Source of the DNA: CBDCTM01 sp965222005
Lineage (GTDB): Bacteria > Bacteroidota > Bacteroidia > Chitinophagales > Saprospiraceae
Length of the DNA: 64,000 bases
Direction of reading: 5' to 3'
Assembly (NCBI GenBank): GCA_965222005.1
Contig: OZ244935.1
Location: forward strand, 5,890,001-5,954,000
The notes beneath the pieces are model-generated. The model was given only the letters and a program-made list of their open reading frames with translations, made no database searches and was not told the origin of the DNA. The position numbers and the translations under genes are program-made. Shown here piece by piece: positions 34,901 through 41,993 of the stretch (positions are counted from its first letter, which is position 1; each line of letters opens with the position of its first letter).

Positions 34901-35386
34901 GCGACTATCACACCCCTTGACAATGACTTCCTATTTGGCGAGCTCGAAGAAATGGGAATCATAGAATATCCATCATTTGGTGCTATACTCCAGGATAGTT
35001 TTAACCACATTTTCCAGTACATCCCTCCAAATGCTTTGTGTAATATAACGGACACCTTTACCTATTATATAAGCAATAGCCACGCTTCCGACACCGCTTA
35101 TATTTGCATACATATCCAATGCGACGATATTGTCATCTACAACGGCTTTTCGCCTAACAATGATGGCGATAATGATTTCTTTACAATTGAAAACATTGAG
35201 CTGTTCCCTGAAAATGAACTGAAAATATTCAACAGATGGGGCAATCAGGTTGCTTTCCTCAAAGACTACAAAAACAATTGGGATGGCACCTGGAAAAACG
35301 TTCTGCTGCCCGATGGTGTCTATTACTATCTGTTATATTTACCGGATGGGCGAGAGTTCAATGGCTATTTGGTTATCAACAGGTAA
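28994..35386 (+). CDS. Giant multidomain surface protein with SprB-like repeats and type IX sorting domain
   Basis: The 2130-residue protein opens with a long signal peptide (about residues 1-36, ending ISAQ). A large beta-rich domain follows (about 37-395), then PKD/Ig-like modules. A cadherin-like VCBS module (about 555-645) includes VFEDSLVNIEVLANDNDPDN. SprB-like repeats lie between about 750 and 1410 (GTPGYAFIWNQGASSEYL, LASGTYIVTVTDANNCT). Two Asp-rich calcium-binding-like loops are at about 911 (CNDGIDNDGDGLTDCEDTDC) and 1676. A jelly-roll-like domain lies at about 1420-1595. The C-terminus (about 2046-2130: YNGFSPNNDGDNDFFTIEN, FNRWGNQV, DGVYYYLL) is a gliding-motility-associated CHU_C type sorting domain for type IX secretion. 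It is probably an adhesin or gliding-related surface filament. It is monocistronic, with an AT-rich upstream region. Confidence 0.9.
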   Translation: MQTPITHNILFSSHRAKFIFASAIVNILFLIQISAQNIQNGCAAGNFGIDADINANGSQFGGAAGTIHTNDWFSNQSLYVGTGRSVIDTTGAYILRQRLSSNENFSFSRRMAVPLNSVISDNRWLDAVYVRDQFSTSGTRDSTTFLGSNKNGDDPNNWSAGVSGVPDKADLVDCYAFIQRTGIQLQDPLWLNIGFSRVGNSGNSNFEAEIYINELIFTQGIGFSTAGPHGGHTAWQFNPDGTIQSVGDLAISVTYGNDIPTIEVRVWVSRSDFQNLTPKGFSFGAKFDGNTYGYADIVLLSDQMGCGLSNSNQTPGPPWGTVNSSKNYSLAYDQIQFLELGLNLTALGIDPFIFDNTDCETPPYSILFKSRSSGSFSSSLEDFIGPFSFGYLPPVVVEALGDTITCDNPTPTLRASNPSSSGNYQWSTIDGNIISNPDSSEIRIDQPGTYILFGAPVGGCEGLLDTIYVPIDTLSPSVNTTGNIIWDCSTPVQLTGGEDNQRYAWSGPSGFSSTDQHPWVSLPGDYKLTVTNSINGCLSDTTSANSIATVLAEPCETDDVATVFEDSLVNIEVLANDNDPDNNIDTSSLSIISGPANGAVTILNGVVTYIPNPDYNGSDTFDYLICDKDNLCDTASVFITVLPVCDLLNSGLIIACDDNNTGLPDDDLFTFTLQPVGNDLSTSYSVSGDVSFGNIPYASPSPDLGPFSIANGPFTITITDDNSGNCQLADIDIVPPAPCSVCDILIDTVIFSDLSACQVFNGSISITASSSYPLEYSIDGGQSWSTNSMFNNLGPLSYLVMVRNQDGSCETAYNINPINLTEPGGPVINNTTQNHPTCPAGTANGSIVIHATVAGDSLAYSIDNGLSFQPDSTFTGLAAGLYYVLVKNVTGGCTSVYENNSVELLAPDCPEICNDGIDNDGDGLTDCEDTDCNPNVSIDIVSNFNGYAISCYGQADGEAEAIPKGGTSPFTYTWNDPASQNTAIATGLSADTFTVIVTDIYGCLDTAGIRLSEPPAITDSISLSDFNGYNVSCFGSSNGVASVFPQGGIPPYAYAWNDPANQTTATATNLTAANYTVTITDANACSLTEAISLTQPPLPLIITNSSDTLLCFGETDGFIDLSVNGGTPGYAFIWNQGASSEYLTNLASGTYIVTVTDANNCTAVDSVQIVEQSLIDISVNSSGISSCGGADGVITITANGGTGSFEYSIDSINWQASNTFNNLSASNYNVYVKNSDGSCITAYIDNAVTLNEPPLPQLNTTTTDLTCFDANDGEATITPISGAAPFDYAWPGGQTSNSLSGLSGGLYLVTVTDANSCSIVDSIIIQEPDSISFALHPVNPTFCSTDDGLIAVLASGGAEIFEYSLDNTNWQTSNTFKFLSIGTYRVFVRNIDGSCPAIPQSISLTAQTEPSCPIDIPNPRPIETQVQTATAVINNSNCGDGFDWTMLNNINTSDDNYTVVDLPKKRTSSCLNFSGFNFNIPIGATITGITLKVEGHYEGTMQVYDLSVRLLDNTGNVIGENKGNHIWNFQTDENWIYGGINELWEVDWSTIDVNNTTFGVSIQVQASNGSGSPATNRGMAFIDYVDMEVHYRPIFQICQAEPAQLFYASPVNDSTTYNWTIPVGALIESGQGNDSIYVNFNGIANGFYDVCVEAHTQQDQCFASDQCCFSFEVISCPEICDNGIDDDGDGLTDCEDDDCSPQIDSLLVSPITNCMLDNGALQIFASNQNLEYSIDRGNTWQDSSWFDSLPPGSYTILINDTTSQCITSYAANPVVLKRPLPPGIDDLLIEAPSECRYQDGSITIISADNGNPALLYTIDGGNTWQPENLFSNLGAGLYAINIANSELPNCIDSTQAVLTEPGNCVDTIYLTTDINTPIDTCLNDFIDLQGSFISIELCSSPDSLLFFFDDSIPCISIETLNGFIGTQEDCIVVCDSNFCDTVIVITTILPLSTPPIAVPECMSTPLNAQATITPLDNDFLFGELEEMGIIEYPSFGAILQDSFNHIFQYIPPNALCNITDTFTYYISNSHASDTAYICIHIQCDDIVIYNGFSPNNDGDNDFFTIENIELFPENELKIFNRWGNQVAFLKDYKNNWDGTWKNVLLPDGVYYYLLYLPDGREFNGYLVINR

Positions 35387-35413
35387 TTTTCGGCAAATTC
35401 CCAACACGCTCTT
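35387..35413. mobile_element. Right-end remnant of a family A element
   Basis: Immediately after the stop codon of the giant protein gene, TTTTCGGCAAATTCCCAACACGCTC followed by TTA matches the right end of family A. No matching left end is seen. It is too short to be certain of anything but shared origin. Confidence 0.45.
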
Positions 35414-35443
35414 ATTAAATTTTTAAAACCGTCAATAAATTCG

Positions 35444-35467
35444 GCTCACCCCCAATTTAGGGTGAGC
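35444..35467. terminator. Hairpin between convergent genes
   Basis: GCTCACCC (35444-35451) pairs with GGGTGAGC (35460-35467) around an 8-base loop. It lies between the ends of the giant protein gene (plus) and feoB (minus) and probably terminates one or both transcripts. There is no strong T-run on either side. Confidence 0.55.
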
Positions 35468-35498
35468 AATAATAATCAAGGAAGAAATCAGTCAATCC

Positions 35499-37640
35499 TT
35501 AAACCAGCAATTGATAAGTGAAAAGACTCCCCAAATAAGCTAAAGTCGTCATATACAAAAACTGGATGATGGCCCACTTCCAGCTATTGGTTTCGCGGCG
35601 TACCACCGCCAAGGTGGACATACACTGCATGGCAAAGACATAAAATATCAACAATGACAAAGCCGTTGCCCGATTGTACACCTTCTCACCCGTCAGCGGG
35701 TCTTTTTCGGCAGCCAGCCGGTCAATCACAGTACCTTCCTCCGCATCTGATCCAATGCTGTAGATGGTCGCCATCGTTCCCACAAATACTTCTCTGGCAG
35801 CAAATGAAGTGATAAGGGCAATGCCTATCTTCCAATCAAATCCCAACGGCTGAATCGCGGGCTCTATGATCTTACCCAGATAGCCGGCATAAGAGGCTTC
35901 GATTCGCTGCGAGGCAACCAGGTTTTTGGTCTGCTGTGCATCAAGTTGGTTGGCTTGCGCTATTGTAATGGCTTTTTTTTCGGCAGCAGCCATTTGTCCG
36001 CTGGGGCCAAAACTGGCCAGGCCCCATAAAATTATGGAGATGACAAAAATGATTTTTCCCGCTTCAATTACAAAAGTTTTCGTCTTTTCTAAGACGTGCA
36101 GCCACACATTCCGGGGCACGGGGGGGCGGTACACCGGCAACTCCAACAGCAGGTAACTTTGTTCTTCCGTCTTTAGCACCTTGTGAAACACCCAGGCCGA
36201 CAACAAGGCCGCTGCAATACCAACTAAATATAAGCCCATAAATACCAGGCCTTGCAAATTGAAAACTCCCCAAACAATAACCGGCGGCACCACAAAACCC
36301 ACCAATACGGCATATACAGGTATGCGCGCCGAACAGCTAACGAGTGGCGTGACCATGATCGTTATCAGTCGCTCTTTCCAGTTGTCGATGGTGCGTGTAC
36401 TCATAATGGCCGGAATAGCACATGCGCTACCCGATACCAAAGCCACAATACTCCTGCCGTTGAGGCCGAAGCGCCGCATCAAATTGTCAAACAGATAAAC
36501 GGCCCGCGCCATATAACCCACCTCCTCAAGCAGCGCGATCAGAAAAAATAAAATGGCGATTTGCGGGATGAAAATCACAATGCCACCCAACCCGGCCAGG
36601 ATGCCATCCGTAATAAGGCTGCTGAACCAACCCTCCGGCAACAAGGCTCCACCCCATTTACTCAGAGTGCTAAAGCCAGCATCGATCCAATCCATGGGGT
36701 AACTGGCCCAACTATAGATGGCCTGAAATACCAACAGCATCAGCAAAAAGAAAATAACCGGCCCGATGATCGGATGAGTGAGCCAGCGATCGAGGCGGTC
36801 GGTTTGCCGAGTAGCCACGTGGTCGGGCCAAAGGTGTTGTACCACCGGAAGAAAGCGGTTGTAACGCTGCATGGTTTCCCGTACCTGGAAAGGAAGGGAC
36901 TTAAACTTTTGGTCGGCAATCACTTTTCGTATGCGGCTGCGTTGGTCGTGGGTCAATTGAGGAAGCCATTCGTGATGATGGGCGATCAATAGCAATTGAT
37001 AGGCATTGTGCTGCGCCTCAACAGGCCGCAAGGCAGTTATTATTTCTTGTTCTTTTTTGGAAAAGCGATAGTTTCCGGATGATATACTGGCCCCTTGCCG
37101 ATCACTTTCGAGTAAATGTTGCAGTGCCTGGCAAAGCTGGGGGGTGCCTTCTCCCGTCCGGCTGCTAAACAGCACCACTTCCGTTTCCAGGGTACTGCTC
37201 AGGCGGGCCAGGTCGGGTTTGTGGGAATCCTCCCCAAGCAGATCGCTCATGTTGAGACCCAGCAAAACGGGCAGGCCAATACTTTGAATTTGGGTAAAGA
37301 GCAGGAGGTGCTTTTCCAGTTGGGTAGCATCGGCAATGTAGAGTACGGCATCGGGGTAATTTTCGCTGGAAGAATCGGTGAAAGTTTGCACCACAATTCG
37401 CTCATCCAGGCTGGTAGGATACAGGCTATAAGTTCCTGGCAGATCAATTATCCGGACATGCTCCCCATTGGGTAAGGTGGCAGTTCCCGATTTTTTTTCA
37501 ATAGTAACGCCGGGAAAATTGCCCGTTTTCTGTCGTAGGCCGGTGAGTTGATTAAAAACCGAAGTTTTCCCACAGTTGGGATTTCCCAAAAGGGCTATGG
37601 TCTTTATACCCGATGGATGGTTACCTCTCCCTTTCGGCAT
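35499..37640 (-). CDS. feoB: Ferrous iron transport protein B
   Basis: The 713-residue FeoB imports Fe(II) across the inner membrane. The N-terminal GTPase domain has G1 GNPNCGKTSVFNQLTG, G2/switch NFPGVTIEKKSG, G3 DLPGTYSLYPTSLDE and G4 NMSD, and a helical GDI-type domain follows to about residue 260. The membrane part begins near PIIGPVIFFLLMLLVFQAIY. It contains the conserved Gate motifs, including SGSACAIPAIMSTRTI and VSCSARIPVYAVLVGFVVPP, the last with the Cys thought to line the iron path. Length and order are normal, and no frameshift is seen. It starts 10 bases after feoA, and the pair has the palindrome at 37901 upstream. A third gene, feoC, is not present. Confidence 0.96.
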   Translation of the reverse strand: MPKGRGNHPSGIKTIALLGNPNCGKTSVFNQLTGLRQKTGNFPGVTIEKKSGTATLPNGEHVRIIDLPGTYSLYPTSLDERIVVQTFTDSSSENYPDAVLYIADATQLEKHLLLFTQIQSIGLPVLLGLNMSDLLGEDSHKPDLARLSSTLETEVVLFSSRTGEGTPQLCQALQHLLESDRQGASISSGNYRFSKKEQEIITALRPVEAQHNAYQLLLIAHHHEWLPQLTHDQRSRIRKVIADQKFKSLPFQVRETMQRYNRFLPVVQHLWPDHVATRQTDRLDRWLTHPIIGPVIFFLLMLLVFQAIYSWASYPMDWIDAGFSTLSKWGGALLPEGWFSSLITDGILAGLGGIVIFIPQIAILFFLIALLEEVGYMARAVYLFDNLMRRFGLNGRSIVALVSGSACAIPAIMSTRTIDNWKERLITIMVTPLVSCSARIPVYAVLVGFVVPPVIVWGVFNLQGLVFMGLYLVGIAAALLSAWVFHKVLKTEEQSYLLLELPVYRPPVPRNVWLHVLEKTKTFVIEAGKIIFVISIILWGLASFGPSGQMAAAEKKAITIAQANQLDAQQTKNLVASQRIEASYAGYLGKIIEPAIQPLGFDWKIGIALITSFAAREVFVGTMATIYSIGSDAEEGTVIDRLAAEKDPLTGEKVYNRATALSLLIFYVFAMQCMSTLAVVRRETNSWKWAIIQFLYMTTLAYLGSLFTYQLLV

Positions 37641-37650
37641 GGGGCAGTAG

Positions 37651-37875
37651 TCAGGTTAAAATAATTCCGTCAGCTTCCTTCTTGCGGATAGCCAGGCTAT
37701 GTCCGTTGAATTTAATGTAGAAAGTGGTGCCCGCCAAAACAGTGCGTACCATTTCAACCTTGGCACCAGGGAGCATACCCATCGCCATAAGTCTGCCGCC
37801 CAACTGATCATTTTCAAATCGGCTAACCCGTCTTTTTTGCCCAATTGCCAATTCGCTTAAACTTATTCCTGCCAT
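37651..37875 (-). CDS. feoA: Ferrous iron transport protein A
   Basis: This is a 74-residue SH3-like FeoA protein. The start at 37875 gives MAGISLSELAIGQKRRVSRF; an ATG at 37884 would add three residues. Conserved positions include the GRLMAMGMLPGAKVEMVRT turn and a C-terminal IRKKEADGIIL, where FeoA proteins commonly have an AxxIxV ending. FeoA is a small cytoplasmic partner needed for FeoB activity. The 10-base gap to feoB implies one operon. A palindrome similar to that before the DUF4856 gene lies 26 bases upstream, consistent with iron-dependent control. Confidence 0.93.
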   Translation of the reverse strand: MAGISLSELAIGQKRRVSRFENDQLGGRLMAMGMLPGAKVEMVRTVLAGTTFYIKFNGHSLAIRKKEADGIILT

Positions 37876-37900
37876 CAGCAACAATGTTGGTTATTTTTAT

Positions 37901-37915
37901 TTAGATTAATTTTAA
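37901..37915 (-). promoter_or_regulatory. Palindromic operator upstream of feoAB
   Basis: TTAGATTAATTTTAA matches the palindrome TTAGATTAAATCTAA upstream of the DUF4856 gene at 13 of 15 positions. It lies in a very AT-rich leader 26 bases before the feoA ATG. The remainder of the gap to 38202 holds no supported gene. A DtxR- or Fur-type repressor site is the likely explanation, given the iron-uptake genes downstream. Confidence 0.5.
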
Positions 37916-38202
37916 ATAAACACCCGACATCCGGATGCCCAAATATAAAATCCATCTAAAAATAAGACAATAATCCCTAATTTTTTACCTAATTGGCAAG
38001 AATAAGAATACCTAACGATAGGTAGATCGCCGCATACTCGATTCGACAACTTCCTGATCTTATGGAACAGAGCACCCTGGTGATTTGAGCAGCCGTGTGC
38101 CCCCGCCCGGGCTTTGGCAAATACTGGTGAGTTGCTCAAAATATTGTATCTTGCTAGCCTAAGCCTTGAAGCACATTTTAAAATCCAAACCCTGACTCAA
38201 TC

Positions 38203-38709
38203 ATGAAATTGCCGATCTTAGTTGTAAGTCTTCTCACTTTGACTGGTATGCTTTTCTTTGCTGGCTGCCAAAACGGCTCTTCAGGAGGAAGTTCAAAGAA
38301 AAAGACGGACAAAGACCTCAGCGGGCCAACCATCTACGAGCTCGCTTTTCGTACGGCTTGCGACAGTCTTGCTTCCACCAAAGCCAATCTCTATGTTCAG
38401 CTATACGGTCAAAACGGAAATTCTCCGGAAAGCAAAATGGCCTACCCCAATGAAACTCAGGAAAAATTCACCTCTTGTTCCCGCGATGTATTCAAGCTTC
38501 CGGTCGATGAGCACCTCGGCGAGCTGGATTCGATGCGCGTGTGGCATGACAATTCCGGCGAAGATCCCAGCTGGAAAGTAGAGATCATCTCTATCGTTGA
38601 CACTAAATCCGGAAAACGTACCGACTGGCCCTGTGGCAAGTGGTTTGCTACCAACCTGGACGATGGCAAGCTCTCGCGCATGTTCTATACCTTTCGGGAA
38701 TGTAAATAA
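38203..38709 (+). CDS. PLAT/LH2 domain lipoprotein
   Basis: The 168-residue product starts with a lipoprotein signal peptide (lipobox FAGC near residues 19-22) and a Ser/Lys linker. From about residue 45 it shows the PLAT (lipoxygenase homology) beta-sandwich: YELAFRTACDSLASTKANLY, VQLYGQNGNSPESK, then VDEHLGELDSMRVWHDNSGE, DPSWKVEIISIVDTKSGK and WPCGKWFATNL. The HDNSG-x-x-P-x-W block is the family's most conserved part. PLAT domains mediate protein or lipid contacts and can bind calcium. The next gene, a GMC oxidoreductase, starts 18 bases on, so they are probably one operon. The PLAT protein may be an accessory or docking subunit of that exported enzyme; this is inference. Confidence 0.8.
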   Translation: MKLPILVVSLLTLTGMLFFAGCQNGSSGGSSKKKTDKDLSGPTIYELAFRTACDSLASTKANLYVQLYGQNGNSPESKMAYPNETQEKFTSCSRDVFKLPVDEHLGELDSMRVWHDNSGEDPSWKVEIISIVDTKSGKRTDWPCGKWFATNLDDGKLSRMFYTFRECK

Positions 38710-38727
38710 ACGTAAATAAGCCATCCG

Positions 38728-40431
38728 ATGTACTTCAACTCCAAAGGCAAGGAATCCAACACCTTTGATGCTATCGTCATTGGCTCAGGCATGAGTGGCG
38801 GCTGGGCTGCCAAAGAGCTTTGTGAAAAAGGGCTCCAAACCCTTGTCCTGGAGCGCGGCCGCGATGTAAAACACGGCGACTATCCCACCGCCAACCTCGA
38901 TCCCTGGGAATTGGAATTTAGAGGTCGCCAATCCTATGACAAGCAACAAACTCAGCTTAAACAAAAACGCTCCGGTTATACGACACATGCCGTTAGCGCC
39001 CATTGGTTTGTCAATGATCTTGACAATCCATATACCGAAGTAAAGCGCTTCGACTGGTTGCGCGGCTATCACGTAGGCGGGCGATCCCTGATGTGGGGGC
39101 GCCACAGTTACCGCCTTAGCGACATCGATTTTGAAGCCAATGCAAAGGAAGGCGTTGGCGTGGACTGGCCCATTCGCTACCAAGATTTAGCTCCCTGGTA
39201 CGATTATGTGGAGCGTTTCGCAGGCATCAGCGGCCAAAAGGAAGGCCTGCCCCAGCTGCCTGATGGCCAATTTCTGCCAGCGATGCCCATGAATTGCCTT
39301 GAATTGGATGTGCGCCAAAAGATCGCTGAAAATTTTAATGGTCGCGTGATGACGATGGGCCGTACGGCCAACCTCACTCAGGATCATCACGGCAGGGGCC
39401 GATGCCAATATCGAAACCGTTGCATACGTGGTTGCTCCTATGGCGCTTACTTTAGTAGCCAGTCGGCGACTCTGCCGGCAGCGGAAAAAACCGGCAACTT
39501 GACCCTTCGGCCCCACTCCATTGTCAACACTATCCTCCACGATCCAGATAAAAAGCAAGCCACCGGTGTTCGCATCATTGATGCTAAAACCAACGAAGTA
39601 CAAGAATATTTCGCCCGTATCATTTTCTGCTGTGCATCTGCCCTGGGCAGCACCTTTATTTTGCTCAACAGTACCTCCGACCGATTCCCCAACGGGCTGG
39701 GCAACGATAGCGGCGAGTTGGGCCACAATCTGATGGATCACCATTTTCGGACAGGGGCTTCCGGCTGGTCTGATAAATTTGCCGATCGATACTACAAAGG
39801 CCGACGGCCCACAGGCATTTATTTACCTCGCTTTCGCAATGTGGACAAAAAATCGAAGCGCAAGGACTTTCTGCGTGGTTACGGTTACCAGGGCGGCGCC
39901 AGTCGAAGTCATTGGACGAAGCATGTCAAAGAGTTGAGCTTTGGTGCCGAATTTAAGGAAGCGCTCTTTGAGCCTGGTCCCTGGCGCTTTGGTATGGGAG
40001 CCTTTGGAGAATGCTTGTCCTATCACGAAAACAAGGTATCGCTCAATCATGATGTGCTTGATAAATGGGGGCAACCTACCCTCACCATTGATTGTGAGTT
40101 TAAAGAAAATGAGCTCGCCATGCGTAAAGATATGCGTGATGTGGCTGCCGAAATGCTCGAAGCGGCGGGCTTGAAGGATGTCAAAACCTTTGATAGTGGT
40201 TGCTATCCTGGCAATGCCATCCATGAGATGGGCACTGCCCGCATGGGCCGAAGCCCCAAAACATCGGTGCTCAATGCCTTTAACCAAATACACGCTGTAC
40301 CCAATGTTTTTGTTACCGATGGTGCCTGCATGACTTCATCAGCCTGCCAGAATCCGAGTTTGACTTACATGGCCATCACTGCCCGCGCCTGCGACCATGC
40401 AGTGAAAGAGCTAAAAGCAATGAATTTGTAA
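38728..40431 (+). CDS. GMC family FAD-dependent oxidoreductase
   Basis: The 567-residue flavoprotein has the N-terminal dinucleotide fold VIGSGMSGGWAAKELCEKGL ending in VLERG, the GGRSLMWGRHSYR segment, and the C-terminal GMC active site. In that site the catalytic His lies in NAIHEMGTARMG and the Asn in CQNPSLTYMAI. Members oxidise sugar or alcohol hydroxyls, with electrons often passed to a cytochrome. No signal peptide is seen, but the next gene encodes a Tat-signal small subunit (gluconate 2-dehydrogenase subunit 3 family). This suggests export as a complex, as in fructose or gluconate dehydrogenases and in glycoside 3-dehydrogenases. The neighbouring isomerase-like gene points to sugar metabolism. 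The exact substrate is not determined. Confidence 0.92.
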   Translation: MYFNSKGKESNTFDAIVIGSGMSGGWAAKELCEKGLQTLVLERGRDVKHGDYPTANLDPWELEFRGRQSYDKQQTQLKQKRSGYTTHAVSAHWFVNDLDNPYTEVKRFDWLRGYHVGGRSLMWGRHSYRLSDIDFEANAKEGVGVDWPIRYQDLAPWYDYVERFAGISGQKEGLPQLPDGQFLPAMPMNCLELDVRQKIAENFNGRVMTMGRTANLTQDHHGRGRCQYRNRCIRGCSYGAYFSSQSATLPAAEKTGNLTLRPHSIVNTILHDPDKKQATGVRIIDAKTNEVQEYFARIIFCCASALGSTFILLNSTSDRFPNGLGNDSGELGHNLMDHHFRTGASGWSDKFADRYYKGRRPTGIYLPRFRNVDKKSKRKDFLRGYGYQGGASRSHWTKHVKELSFGAEFKEALFEPGPWRFGMGAFGECLSYHENKVSLNHDVLDKWGQPTLTIDCEFKENELAMRKDMRDVAAEMLEAAGLKDVKTFDSGCYPGNAIHEMGTARMGRSPKTSVLNAFNQIHAVPNVFVTDGACMTSSACQNPSLTYMAITARACDHAVKELKAMNL

Positions 40432-40445
40432 AAAGCACACATCCA

Positions 40446-41033
40446 ATGAATAGAAGAGATGCCATCAAAAATGCCAGCCTGCTCATGGGCTACGCCCTGT
40501 CCGCCTCTGCCATCGGTGGCGTGATGAGCGGGTGCCGCAGTGAACCCAAAGCTCCCGATTGGGCCCCGGTTTATTTTACCAAAGAGCAAATGCCTCTCAT
40601 TGAATCCATTACAGAAACCCTATTGCCCAAAACCGATACTTACGGGGCCAAGGATGTCGGTGTCCCTCAGTTTATTGATACCATGCTCCACAATTGCTAC
40701 AAAGCCGCGGAAAAAGAACACTTCCAGAATGAAATTGCTGCCTTTCAGGCAGATTGTTTAGAGAGCTATCAAAAATCATTCATTGAGCTGGAAGTTGAGC
40801 AGCGGCTCGAGCAGCTGAAAAAATGGAAAGAGCTGGCACAACAAGAATGGCAGCGCCCGGACCGGAAAGATGAAGACCCTCGGCCCTTATTCAGCACGAT
40901 GAAAGAATTGACATTGCTTGGTTTTCTGACCTCAGAACCTGTGGGTAAAGAACTGCTGGCTTACGATCCGGTGCCCGGCCAATACGATGGATGTGTGCCC
41001 TATGAAGAGGGTGACAGGCGATGGGCTTTATAA
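40446..41033 (+). CDS. Gluconate 2-dehydrogenase subunit 3 family protein, Tat lipoprotein
   Basis: The 195-residue product begins NRRDAIKNASLLMGYALSAS, with a twin-arginine motif, and the signal ends in a lipobox-like VMSGC. The remainder matches the small subunit of membrane-bound sugar dehydrogenases: FTKEQMPLIESITETLLPKT near the N-terminus, DVGVPQFIDTML, and a helical second half ending in GYDPV-like DPVPGQYDGCVPYEEG. This subunit acts as the Tat escort and folding partner of the GMC flavoprotein encoded 15 bases upstream. Its own signal would carry the signal-less GMC subunit into the periplasm. It is followed directly by the isomerase gene. Confidence 0.88.
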   Translation: MNRRDAIKNASLLMGYALSASAIGGVMSGCRSEPKAPDWAPVYFTKEQMPLIESITETLLPKTDTYGAKDVGVPQFIDTMLHNCYKAAEKEHFQNEIAAFQADCLESYQKSFIELEVEQRLEQLKKWKELAQQEWQRPDRKDEDPRPLFSTMKELTLLGFLTSEPVGKELLAYDPVPGQYDGCVPYEEGDRRWAL

Positions 41034-41046
41034 AATTGCAGAAACT

Positions 41047-41961
41047 ATGAAAAGACGCAGTCTCCTCAAAAATGGCCTGCTAGCCACCGCTGCTATGGGT
41101 AGCGGCTTGAACTTGAAGTTTGAGTTGCCGAAAAAGCATCGTTTTAGGCTGGCTTATGCCCCGCACATCGGTATGTTTGCCCAACATGCCGGGGAGAATC
41201 CACTCGACCAGCTGCGATTCATGGCTGAGCAGGGCTTCACTGCTTTTGAAGACAATGGCATGAAAGAGCGCGGGCGCGACCTGCAAGCCAAGATGGCAAG
41301 GCTAATGGAGCAGCTCGGCCTGCGGATGGGTGTATTTGTAGCCCACCAAATTCACTGGCGCAAGCCCAATTTGGCCAGCGGGGATGCAGCGCTTCGGGCA
41401 GCCTTTGTTGAAGACATCCGCAGTTCGGTAGAGGTGGCAAAGCGCATAAACGCCCGCTGGATGACTGTAGTGCCCGGCCATGTCGATTTGCGGCAGGATA
41501 TGGGCTATCAGACCGCCCATGTGATCGAAAGCCTGAAGCAGGCAAGCACTATTTTGGAGCCGCACGGCCTGGTGATGGTACTGGAGCCCTTGAATTTTTT
41601 CAACCATCCGGGTTTGTTTCTCACTAAAGCCGCGCAGGCTTTTGAGATATGTAAAGCGGTGGACAGCCCAAGCTGCAAAATCTTGTTTGATATTTATCAT
41701 CAGCAGATTCAGGAGGGCAATCTGATCCCGAATATGGAGCAATGCTGGGAGGAGATCGCCTATTTTCAGATTGGCGACAATCCGGGTCGTAAAGAGCCTA
41801 CTACCGGAGAAATTAATTATAAAAACATCTTTAAATTTATCCACAGCCGGGGCTATACAGGCATACTCGGCATGGAGCATGGCAATTCGAAAAAAGGCAA
41901 GGCAGGAGAGCTGGCTGTGATCGAAGCATATAAAAAAACGGATGCTTTTGCATTAGACTAA
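41047..41961 (+). CDS. Hydroxypyruvate isomerase-like TIM-barrel protein, exported
   Basis: This AP-endonuclease-2-like sugar isomerase of 304 residues starts at the ATG at 41047; a longer frame from 40987 would overlap the previous gene and lacks the signal. The N-terminus KRRSLLKNGLLATAAMGSGL is a Tat-type signal. The barrel shows the family residues: APHIGMFAQHAGENPLDQL, VMVLEPLNFFNHPGLF with the metal-ligand Glu, LFDIYHQQIQEGNLI with Asp and His, QIGDNPGRKEPTTGEINY, and GILGMEHGNS with the final Glu. Hydroxypyruvate isomerase-like proteins of this kind are common beside GMC dehydrogenases in Bacteroidota. It probably converts the keto-sugar product of the dehydrogenase, but this is inferred from context. 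Confidence 0.85.
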   Translation: MKRRSLLKNGLLATAAMGSGLNLKFELPKKHRFRLAYAPHIGMFAQHAGENPLDQLRFMAEQGFTAFEDNGMKERGRDLQAKMARLMEQLGLRMGVFVAHQIHWRKPNLASGDAALRAAFVEDIRSSVEVAKRINARWMTVVPGHVDLRQDMGYQTAHVIESLKQASTILEPHGLVMVLEPLNFFNHPGLFLTKAAQAFEICKAVDSPSCKILFDIYHQQIQEGNLIPNMEQCWEEIAYFQIGDNPGRKEPTTGEINYKNIFKFIHSRGYTGILGMEHGNSKKGKAGELAVIEAYKKTDAFALD

Positions 41962-41993
41962 CAACCTGTAAATCGATTATTTACACATTAGAC

